NCBI GenBank assembly: GCA_028673005.1
Contig: CM054116.1
Span: 23,103,840-23,167,839, forward strand
Length of the DNA: 64,000 nt
Reading direction: 5' to 3'
From: Tanypteryx hageni
Taxonomy: Eukaryota; Arthropoda; Insecta; Odonata; Petaluridae
Part shown: positions 23,201-34,500 of the stretch, in pieces
Position numbering within the stretch: the first letter of the stretch is position 1
Layout: the number at the start of each line of letters is the position of its first letter
Made by a program: the position numbers and the translations under genes
Notes under the pieces: model-generated
What the model was told of the DNA's origin: nothing
Databases searched by the model: none
What the model saw: only the letters and a program-made list of their open reading frames with translations

Positions 23201-23427
23201 TATAGTTAAAATCATATCAGTTAATAAATTAAAGTATTCAAAATTATTCTAAGATTAATTGCATTAGACCAATTAAGAAGAGCACTGCTATGCTCTCTTA
23301 AAACTTTCACACGTCGATAAAAATGCATTTGTAAGTTCAAATTAACACACGAATTTTGTAGAGCGGGTTGCATAACCCCCTCCCCAATAAAAGCACACCC
23401 AACCTAAATGGGCACGCGACGCCACTG
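20250..23427. mobile_element. 3.18 kb hAT transposon (ZMYM1-like) with perfect 8-bp target duplication
   Basis: The left end is CAGAGGCGTATATTC; the right end read inward is CAGTGGCGTCGCGTGCCC. Both flanks are gacttatc (20242-20249 and 23428-23435), an exact 8-bp duplication, which indicates a fairly recent insertion. One broken plus-strand transposase gene fills the middle. The right inner end carries ACACCC words mirroring GTGTGC at the left. Confidence 0.92.
20737..22943 (+). pseudogene. ZMYM1-like hAT transposase, frameshifted
   Basis: The main frame is 20737-21720. An N-terminal part is followed by a TTF-type zinc-finger region (SRLFCWPCLLFSKEKGVWNK, then HLAAAMQKHEHSQPH) and a DUF4371-like region with the acidic block FVAILLDETSDVMSKSQLS. 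The frame is lost near 21715. The expected continuation (DKLVGQTYDGA, then YAHVLNLVLKQSLLNIKECR) is readable in other frames with stops near 21948 and 22080. Frames 22087-22386 and 22437-22943 supply the rest, ending in the hAT dimerisation domain (LIMTIPSSTATVERSFSATK, then RLCSLSSLAIEKSLL). A full-length relative would be about 700 residues. The low mutation load and intact target duplication suggest recent decay. Confidence 0.88.
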
Positions 23428-23435
23428 GACTTATC

Positions 23436-25461
23436 TTTGGTCTTGGTGTACATGAATATGCTCGCCAAATTCATTCTTTAGTTTTTTTTATCTATTTTTG
23501 TCCAATCACAACTTACACAAGTGTTCACTACATATTTAGAATTATGAAAAAATAGAAATAAAAAAATACTGAGCAACATTACCAGTACATTTTCAGGATC
23601 AGGATAAGCTACAGTGCAGTCACGAAATTTCTAAATCTCCAAGTCTCAAACTGTTTCATAGAAACCAACAGCAAAACTCTACACCACACTACGATATTCT
23701 GAACCAGACGGTAAGGCTCCACTGGCTGTATGATCAATGCAGCCCGAGTTCGGTACACAGTACATCTTATGTTTCCTACTATTTGCAACTGATGGTTACC
23801 AATTCATTAATATAGCTTATATTAACTGTGTAATATGCTGCATTAGTTATTTAGAGATTGTTTTTGTCTTTTAAAGGTGTTTTATGAACTTGCTTATGAT
23901 TGTCCATGCATATCATGGAAACAAAAGTCAAGTTTCGAACAGCCCAACCAAGCAATTAGTTCGGTCAATCATGACCACACACTATATGGGTTTTTAATAA
24001 AGGCTTGCATTGTGTATTGCTAGAGAAAAATACCAACCCATACAATTTATAGTATATCAATTAATTTATTAAGAACTTCAAACCATTACAAATTCACAGA
24101 AAAATATATGACAATGAGTTTTAAAAATTATTCCTTAAACACTAATGCTAGAGTAAAATCTGTTCAAGAAAAACTATTGGTTACCATTTTCCCAGTTACA
24201 ATATATGTATTTCAAACCACCATGGTCAAAGAAAGTTAACACAAACCCTAAACATAAAAAATATTGTAAATAATGCATAAGTTTTCAAATGGTGCCTCCT
24301 GAGAAGGCTTACAAATGAGACCAAAACATCAAATTAAATTGCAAATAAGGTGGTTGGAATCACTAAAACTGGAATGGAATCGAGGATACATAACTAACTA
24401 AACATTTATAAATTTGTTTTTTTTATTATTTAAAATTTTTTCACTTTTTTTACAATTTTATATTTTTTGTGTCTAACCATTAAGTCCAAAGGGCATAAGT
24501 TGGCAATTGAGAGGCAGTTTTTTTTAGATAGCCTGCTTCCTGGAGATTAATACTTACAGCAATAATCAATATAGCAGCCACCCACCAGCATGGAATACAA
24601 TACAATTTTACAAAACATGCAATAAAAGGATATCTTAAGAAATATAAGTAAACAAATATACAAGGCAAAACTATAAGGATTACAATGTTCTCATATAAAT
24701 CATTTCTTAAGCACCATTTTCAAGAATGCATATTCTAAGATAATATCAACGACTTCATTTTAGATAACTGTTTTCCTTAAGATTTTATTAAGTAAGACAC
24801 ATATGGAATCAGTCGTACATTTTGAATTTGAACTTGGCAATACCTTATGAGCTTGAAAAAAATCAAAATTGTCACAATTACAAGAAATTTAAATACTAAG
24901 ATTTAAGCAATTTGGAAAAAGCTACAGAAAGGAAATATTAAATTTCAGAAATAAAGGAATTACGACTTTCCTCCATAAATGACTCCCAGTCAAGTAAATC
25001 AAATAACCAAGGTTCATAACTCAAACTGGATGATGATGTTCTAAATATAGCATTCATAAAATGCTCCTTTCACATTTCTTTAAGAGATCAAAACTTCGGC
25101 TGCGTTTTTTAACTGCCTCTACCAAGATGTATGCTTATTTTATGCAGCACAAGGGGAAACTTTGTGAGAGAGAGAGAGAAATGAGTTTCAGCAAAGGGAA
25201 TAAGGAGAGGATGTGGGTAAGGGTGCCATCCTTAACATTCTGCAAGATACAATCCAACATTCAAATTCTAATAATTGATACTATGACATACAAAATTTTC
25301 TGAACCACATGAATAGAATAATATAGCTTATGGAGATGAAAAACTTTTCTCAATCCTATCTGCAAGCAATATCTACCTGGAAATCCATTCCAGTATGAAG
25401 GATGGCAGTCAAGGTTAAAAGGGGAAAAGGGTTTGGGTGACGGGATCCACCAGATTGCTCT
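23436..25461 (-). other. OAZ 3' untranslated/downstream region
   Basis: This lies directly downstream of the antizyme stop codon on the minus strand. A minus-strand AATAAA is present at 24784-24789, a candidate poly(A) signal about 0.7 kb after the stop. The remainder is AT-rich with no other gene recognised. Confidence 0.4.
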
Positions 25462-25574
25462 TCATTCAATGACATACAGCATGTAGAGGTTGCTTTCAGT
25501 GTTGCAAGGCACCATCGAATGTCCAGGTGCTAGAGTTTGGAACCCTAAGAACATGAAGGTTCGCACCAACAGAG
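25462..25574 (-). CDS. OAZ: OAZ exon 5 (last coding exon)
   Basis: Acceptor TCTTTTGCAG, then ALLVRTFMFLGFQTLAPGHS and MVPCNTESNLYMLYVIE, then TGA at 25462-25464. The C-terminus aligns with the ornithine decarboxylase-binding end of antizymes. Confidence 0.95.
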
Positions 25575-28500
25575 CTGCAAAAGACAAAATTATTTATCAA
25601 AACATTATTTTGTGTGTACTAAAAATATTTGTAAATTAAAAATGACACTGGTGGCTTGGAAGTGTTAAAAGACCTTTTCAAGAAACAATGGCAATGACCT
25701 TATAAAATATGCGATTCTTCCAGAAATTAACTTTTTGTGGTACAGTTATCAAAAGTATTACACATTTATACATGTGTGTGCAAAGCAGGCCATTATTACA
25801 AGAATTGTGAAGAGCCTGCAAGCAATGCAGGGCAAAGAGAGATGCAAAATAAGGATTACCTAAGAGACTGCCAAAGGGATTGACTAGATATTAAAGCGCA
25901 AAAGAAACTGCAACATAATTTAAAGAAAGAGGATGTGGAAATGGCTCTAGGCAGGCTACAGCTTAAGAAGAAACAGCAAGTGCCGGAGGATAGATGCAGA
26001 CATGATGATGTTACAATTAAAATGCCACAGCTATAAGGAGGTAATCTTACAATATTACAGATAATGCAGCACAAAGTACTGTCACTATAAGGCCTTACTA
26101 ATGTTCCCCATACATTTGTTGATAATTTCAGATTGCTTCGGGAGGAGACCATTTGTATTACTAGGTCCAGTATTACCTATAGGAGCATATCATATACTGG
26201 CTCTATAGAATATGCATAAATATGGCATTACTGAAGTTATCTATGGATTTTCACTCAAAATAAAAGTTAACATTTAATTTAGACAGCTCCTTCACCAACA
26301 AGAACTTAACATATTTGGTGAGGTCAAATGACCAAAGTATTACAGATTATCTTTCATCATCTTTCTCATAGAATAGACTCATGTCTGAAAAAATTAGTAC
26401 TTGGGATAATTTATGAATTATAAACAGGCAAAAATATCCTCTAAGTAGCCAAATATATATATTTCCACAATTTAGTATTAAGTATATGCAAATACTTTGA
26501 TAGCATTGATGTTATATTACATAAAGTAAGAACAATCCTGATAATCGAAAACTATATAGTGAATGCTGATTCTGGGTCTGATTCACCAAACTTGCCAAAG
26601 GGCCTGCAACAATTGAGCTTAGGCTGCTAGACTAAACTTAAGTAAAATAATAGGGGGGAAGTTATTGAGTGTGATAGCAATGCATATGTTGACTTCCAGT
26701 TTTCATCAAAGAAACAAAATCAAATGGGTTTCATGAACACCGTGCCAACTCTGAGAGGTTAAATTACTGGCCTATCATTTCTTTCACCAACATTTAAAAC
26801 AGTGGATAATAATGAAAAATTACAGTCAAACTCGTTTATAACGAGCACGATTGTAACGAGTTCACGGCTATAGTGAGCAATTGCTACCTCCAAGATAAGT
26901 TTACAAGCATTTACATACAAATATTTCACGTATATAACGAGCACGCTTCACGGATATATCGAGCAAACTTCGACCACTTCTCACTGTCTCAAACGCGGCG
27001 GCGGTCAGCCCCTTCAATCCTCATAGTGACCCAAAATATGTAACCTTGTGTTCTCGAATCCAGCCTCGGGGAGGTTAAAGACCACTGCGTTGTTGTTAAA
27101 AAATAATCCCTTCGTCCAAACCAAGAATTCCCAACTTGCAGGTACAGTGGCACTCGCAGAGGTCCTTTGTCCTCTCCTCCCAACCCCCAGCTCTTTTACA
27201 GCCAGGAGGTTGTGTTTGGAAGGGGGTAAAGGCATGTACAATGGCGCCCACCCCTGTCGCTCAGTCGAATACACCCAACACCCTTTCCCACGTAAAGATG
27301 GGAAATCCCACGTTTAATCCGTCTCCTCAATAACTCTTCCTGGAATTGGTATGCTCACAGTTTGCAAAGAAAGTTTGTAGCGTTGATCACAAAAATCAGT
27401 TGAGATTTTGCCCTTGAACGAGTAACATGTACGTACATAAAAGGAAGTGTTTGTCTATTCACAAAAAGGTTGATATTATTCAAGAGTTAGAATGTGGTAA
27501 AAAAATGTTGAAGTGTGTAAAAAATTTAATTTATCGTCGTCTACGGTGTCAACCTTATGGAAAATCAAAGAAGCGATTTTATCTGCACTAGAGAACAACC
27601 TAACAACGAACAAGAAAATGAGGAAGAGTGACTTGGGTACTGTTGATCAAGCACCTCTGGAGTGGTTTAAGAGGCAGAGAAATGCTGGTTTCCCCATCAA
27701 GGTACAGGCAGATAAATTTGCAAAACAGTTAGGACACGAGAACTTCACATGCAATAACGGGTGGCTTGATCGTTTTAAAAATCGGCATAACATTGTTTAT
27801 GCGAAAGGCCCTGTCAGCAGATTCAAAAACGGCAAGTGAATGGGCGAAAAGTGTTTGGGAGGAGTGTGGAAAAGGTTACAGAGAAGAAGACATCTACAAT
27901 GCCGAAGAAACTGGACTGTTTTACAACATGATACCTGATGCAACGTTTAAATTCAAAGGTGACAAATGTGTTGGTGGCAAAAGACCTAAGAATCGTTTAA
28001 CAGTTTTAATGTGCGCAAACATAAATGGGACTGACAAAAAAAAAACTTTTTGTTATTGGTAAGTCACAAAAGCCAAGTTGTTTCAAAAATGTAAAGAAGC
28101 TTCCCGTTGAATATGCAGCTGATAAAAAGGCATGGATGACTTCCAATATTTTTCAGAAATATGCAAGTCAGTGGAACAACTAGTTACGGAGGAAAAATAG
28201 AAACATTCTACTCCTTGTCGATAACTGTCCTGCACACCCACATATGCAGGAGTTATCCAATGTAAAACTGGTGTTATTGCCTCCAAATGCGACTTCTATT
28301 TTGCAGCCAATGGACATGGGGATAATTAAAAGTTTTAAATGCCATTTCAAGCGATTTTTTGTTCTACAGTTGATTGAAAGTAGGGAAAGAGGTTTAGATG
28401 GCAACGACTCTGTATTGGATGCAATTCATTTGATGACAGATGCATGTTTCACCTACAACGATCATAAACTGTTTTCGAATGTCTGGTATAATATCGGGAG

Positions 28501-31500
28501 AATTTTCGATTGATAACCATAACGTTGATGAAGATCAGAATGGCTTAAAGAAAATGAAATTGCGAATTTTGACCATGTAAATGAATTGACAATTTTGTTC
28601 ATGTTGATGATGATTTGATTACCAGCGGAATTCCTACGGGGAGTGAAATAATAGACAGTATAAAGCACAGCAGACAGTGATGAAGACAATGTTGAATGTG
28701 TCTAAGACACAATCCTTACTCAGGATGCCGTGGAAACATTAAATGATTTTTTTTAAAACATTAACATTTCCGATGGTGTTTTTAGTGCACTAAGTGTAAT
28801 AAGAGGAAATTTAATAGACTTCAAAGTGAAATCTATGAAACAGGCTACTATTCAATGTTATTTTTGTAAAAAGGGGAGAGATTAAGGATGCAGCTGTGAG
28901 TAAATTTTATATGTACGTAAGTTTATTTTAAATTTTCTAGTTTATTCTCATTTTTAGGTTTTTTCATAAATTTACTAAATAAACTTTTGTTTATATATTC
29001 ACTTTTACTTCTTGTCGTATTTCACCATACGCATGCATGCTTTTGCCTTCACGGATATTAAGTTTAACGGCTATAACGAGCAAAACTAAACGGTCCCGTG
29101 GTGCTCGTTATAGCCGAGTTTGACTGTACTACCAAAAATGTGTCTAAAATATAATTATCATGCACAAGTTCTTAATTATGCCTTACCTCGATCTGTGCGA
29201 TCTTTCTTGAAGCACACAATCACGTGAGCACATTTCAGCACTTCCTCTGCATACTCGAGCAATGACACAAAGCTGTTGAAGAGATGAATTTGAATGTCAC
29301 TTTACATTATGAAAAACTAATAGAAAAGAGAATTATATTGACAGACCAATGAATAACAGATAAAAAATCAACAAAAGGGCAGTTACAGAAGCAATGCACT
29401 TTAGATTTCTTACAAAATACAACAAATTATACCATAAGACAACACAATGAATTTCTCATTCTCCACTTGTACGATATAATTTATTATTTTTTGAAACTTT
29501 TTATTTTTTCTTGGCACCTGAAGTAGCTTATACTTCATAACATCAGTAAGCTAGGTAGTAAGACTGTAGTGTTAAATAAATGAAGACCTAACAAAAAAAT
29601 GAAATATTTTAAATAAATGAGTAATTTTATTATCTAATAATTTTATATTGTACACAGACATTCCTTATAATTGAATTGGTTGCAGCAAATAGATTATACA
29701 TTATCTGGATAGAAATTATAAAAATTAGAGCTGCCTCTGTACAACACTCACCCTTCCTTAGATCCCTCAGGAAGGAGGCAGGAAGGAATCTGCAGATAGA
29801 GACGCTGCTGCCAAAGCACAGCCTCCCAGCAAACATGAGTGCTCTCGGTCAAATGAAGCACGAATGTCAGGCGCAGGCTTTGATTGGTCCCCCCACCATT
29901 CTGGTGAAGTTGGGTAACTCTTGCTATCAACTCGCTCTCCTGTAAGAGAACAATCTGTTATCACTTGCTGGATAGATTATAATAGCATTTGGATCATAAA
30001 GTGTTTTCCAGCTAAAAGTTTTCATAAAATGAGATTTCACATGGGAAAATGTTTTAGCTGCAAGGTAATGTTAGATAATTCAACACAATGAAATAGGGCA
30101 AATATTTAACAAATTAGAGTTTGAGATTTATATAAATATTTTTCTAATAAGTTCAAAAGCACATAATAAATTAATACTATATAAAATTAATGTTTACATA
30201 CATTAACATTTGCTCTTACAATATGTCTGTGGCATAATGGCCACAGACATAAGGCAGGTTAATTATACTTTTTCTTCTAATATTAAAAAAATATTACTAA
30301 TAGAAATTTCTGGGTGTAAACTATGATAAATTTTGTAGAATCTAGTTTTAGTTATACTATCTCAGATGGAAGAAAAACATTGAACATGTTTAGCAGCACA
30401 TGGTGGCTATGATACAACGTATGCCTAATGTATTACGAACCTGATAACAAGAAGATTGTTCAGTATCAAAATACAATTAGAAGCTAAGGATCAACAATGT
30501 TCAAGGTACCTTTTGTTAAATATTTATATAAGACAATCTCCCTCTATGATATATTCCAAAACTTAAAACATGTACACTTACACTCACAACCTGATGTTGA
30601 TGGCTGTTAACATTATGGTGTTGTGGTGTTGGTTGGCTCACAGAGAGCTCTTTTGGTTTCCCCACACCGCTGCCCTCTGAGCTTTGTTGCTGTGACAACG
30701 GCGTAGACACAATTGTTGCGGCGTGGGGGACATCAGGACCACCACCGAGGCCCCACGCCCAGCGTTATGGAGTAGTGTTGAGGCATGGCAGTGACCTGCT
30801 GCTGTTGTAGTTGATACATACTACTGAAAAACAATGTTTTAAAAATCCATGAAAAAAATATGACAAGCAAAATTAAATCACTTTCGATTTTAATATAGGA
30901 GTTTTCAGTTTCTTAAGAGGTCATTATTGATGTATAAATAAACATTTAAAACATTTATCAACTTTAAAATCCACAACCTTAAAGTGAAATCACTTATGAT
31001 TTACAACACCTTTCTGAACTTAGCAAATAATTGGTTCCAGAAAACTGATGCGAGTGCAAATTTGCGAAGTGCAAGTCCCATTTTCCAATAATACTCAATG
31101 TAAAAATAGGAGTATGGTTCCAAGTTAATCTTTTATCATAAATAATGCAGTTTAATAGAAAATAAAAAAAAACGTAACAGCAAATGAAAACCTAGCATCA
31201 TAAAGTGAAAAAATTCTTTTGTTTTCAAAACATGTAATAGCAAATGAGAACCCAGCATTACAAAGCAATAACACCTTTCGGCACTTGTGCAATTTATATC
31301 CAGCACACTTTTGCATGCGATTTTTTATCTTCTCATGTTCATTCCAAGGTAATTATTTAATTTAAATGGATTAACTACTGAAATGGAATGTTGAGTACGT
31401 AATGCATGGATGTTTTCTTAGGTTCTGAAACAAACATTTCCAAGATGCAAAACAAAAACTAGCATTAAAAAAGGTAACATTTCTTTTATTAATTACGTTT

Positions 31501-34500
31501 GAAATGCGTAACAGAAAATCAAAACCTAGCAAAAGAAAGTGATAACGTTTCCTTTAATTGTTCAAAATACGTCACAAAAAACGAAGTATTAAGATGGTAA
31601 CATTTCTTTTAGTAATCGCGTTCAAAATAAGTGGCAGAAAATCTTACGTTTACAAGACGATAGCAATTCTTAGATTTACATTAAAAATTCGTAATAAAAA
31701 TGAAACCCTAAGAAACAAAATAACATTTCCTCAAATTACGTTCCAAGTATGTAAAAAGATAATAGCAAATGAAAACCTTACATTACAAAATGATGGCATT
31801 GCTTTAAATTTTAAACTATAGTTTCATCATCAGTGAAGTTCAAACTGAGCTACAAAATATTTAAGTTGAGAGTTATCACATTTGTTTACTTCAAAAACTG
31901 CTAATAATAATGTCCTTTTCTAGAGCATCAAAGTTTAAACTGAACTTCAAAACAAAAAAGTAAAGGGAGTAGCTTGTTGTCGTTGCAAACGCCCGATGCA
32001 AAATGCAAATAATCGATGCAAAACACAAGTAATGGTCATAAAATATTTGTCGTGAAGCACAAATTTGCAAACCGCAAGCATGCAAAGTTAAAAAAGGTGG
32101 TGTATTCTCTTATCTCATCATGCAAGCTATCACAAACTGGTACTGTAAATATTTCAATAAAATGAACAGTCTCAGAAGTTTGGTGTGAACCAAGCCAAAA
32201 TTGTCTAGCTAAATAAAAGAACTATATGTTGTGCATATAGTGGACTCTCCCTTAAAAAGAATAAAGCATAACCAAGGGATAATGAAATTACCCGAAAATT
32301 AGTAAATGCATTAACATTTTAGGCTCGAAGATAATTGAAAGTAAGAGAAAGAGAGGTATAATGAAAACAATGGACTACAATACAAAACAAAGTAGTTAAC
32401 ATCAGTTACAAAAACCCAGTTAAATAATGAAAACTATCCTATCAGAAGAAAATTGCTTGCACTGATAGCAGTAGGAAAAAAGATAAGAAGTTTTCAGTTA
32501 CTACTAGCAGGTAATTTAACAAAGGTGTAACTAATGGAATTGCTTCATCACAGCAATTAAATACTATGACATAATGCCTATTTTCATTATTTTCAGGTGA
32601 AGACAAGGAAGGGAACCCAAGAAAGAGGGAAGTTAAGCCAAAAATCAGCCAGGAGAAAGTCCATTATATTCATTATAATTATTTTAACAATTTTTGCCAA
32701 TTTTAGGTAATTGTTTCAACGACTATACACACGCAATAAGGTCCACCAGGATGATTAGAAGCAATCCACCAAAATTTCTATAAAAGACAGTTCAAACCAT
32801 TATGCCCAAAATTACACTTCTTAATGCCACTCAAGACGACTGTGCAAGTTAGAAGGGCAATGGATAAGAATAAGAAGTAATATCAGGCTTCTGACGGGTG
32901 AGTAATTGACTGGAATGATTTTCCTAGTTTTAAGGAACAATTTTGAAGTTGCATATTTTAAAAACATAACATGCCAAAGATAATCCTCTATATTAATTAT
33001 AGTGAACTATATTCTTTATATATTAAATATATAAATTTATCTTCAATATTTTGGACTATGGAGTATTAACAAAAGTATATTTTTCCTACTGGAATGAAGT
33101 GTGGCCTTTGCCAAGAACATGCAAATTTGTAACTACATGGCCCAGCCTAGGATTGTATGATTGTCCAAAAGGCCTATAAGCAACAGAGTACTTTTAAATA
33201 AATAGTTAGTAATTTTCAATAGTGAAAAATATAATACAGTAAAGGTTTTTATTTTTAATAATATAACAATAATTTGGGTTGAAATACAATAATATGAATT
33301 TTATTCCAATTTATCAAAATGCTATGATGTAAACCTAGGACAAATAACATTTGTCAATGTTGCCAAATCAATATTACAATGGTTTCAAACCTCCGCAAAT
33401 AACCCATTCACTTAATGAAACTAACAAACAAAATTGACAATAAAAACTCAGTAAACGTCCACAGAAAATTATTTTATAATGAACAGTTTCACTAAATTAG
33501 ATGAATCGCCAATTAATAAAATATTGCTATGCTAGATCTTACATTTATTTTCTATTTGAGTTTAAAATATCAATTTGAACTACATTGAGCCTAAACTTAT
33601 TGAAAACAACAAATTAAAATGCCAAGATTTAGTTCAAGGTCTCCAATCTGACAAATAATTTTTTTCATATTTAGAACAAGTGTTGGGCTCAATAGAAACT
33701 TGCTTAAATTATCACCGAGAAAAATGAATATTTTGTCACAAGCCTAACTGCCAAGTTTTATATCAATTGTAAATTTAAAATAACTTGTAGAAAAACTACA
33801 TTTAAAAGCTAATGATACTACCAAGTTATTTAGACAGCAACAGAGTCAAATCTAACACCAGGTTAATAAAACTTTATATACAAATTCCATAATAGTCTCA
33901 GGTCATGAAAATCCAACTAGAAAAATAGTTATATACATGCTGTGACTCAGTTAAAATCTCAGGTATGTACAATACGCGAATAAAAATTTTAATAATGTCG
34001 TAGAAAGACATTGAATGTAACAGCCTTTTCGGAAGCTAACACAAAAAATTACAAAAAATGATTTCATATCAAAACAATGGGCCATGGTTTTCAGCTCAAA
34101 AACTTTCTTTCAATTTCACAATGCAGAGTCCACCTAAAACAAAATACTGAGCCACGGCATATATTTTTAAACCAGCTCCTGGGAGTTATACTAAAAATCG
34201 CCAACTACGTTTTGGGACATTTTCCCTTTTCTTCCTGAATACTAACGCCTCAGGCTACCTTCACAGGGGACAGACGAGGTCGCCCACCTCATCAACTCGA
34301 GGATCCAGGAGGCAAGGAGGGGTGAGGGGCACCAGAACGAACCAAATGGCGAAAAATACGTCCCTCCCCTCCAAAACCCCTCCTTTGGCTCTACGCCACG
34401 AGCTCTAGCCGATGCACGACGGGACGTTCGAGCAGCAATAATCCAATCAAAAGAAGCGCGTTTTCTAGTCACGGACGTACAATTGCCGTTAATAGTTGAA

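Noticed and set aside
25856..26152. 98-codon minus-strand frame in OAZ intron 4
   Set aside because: Cysteine/serine-rich without any domain; lies within the intron between verified exons and lacks splice support.
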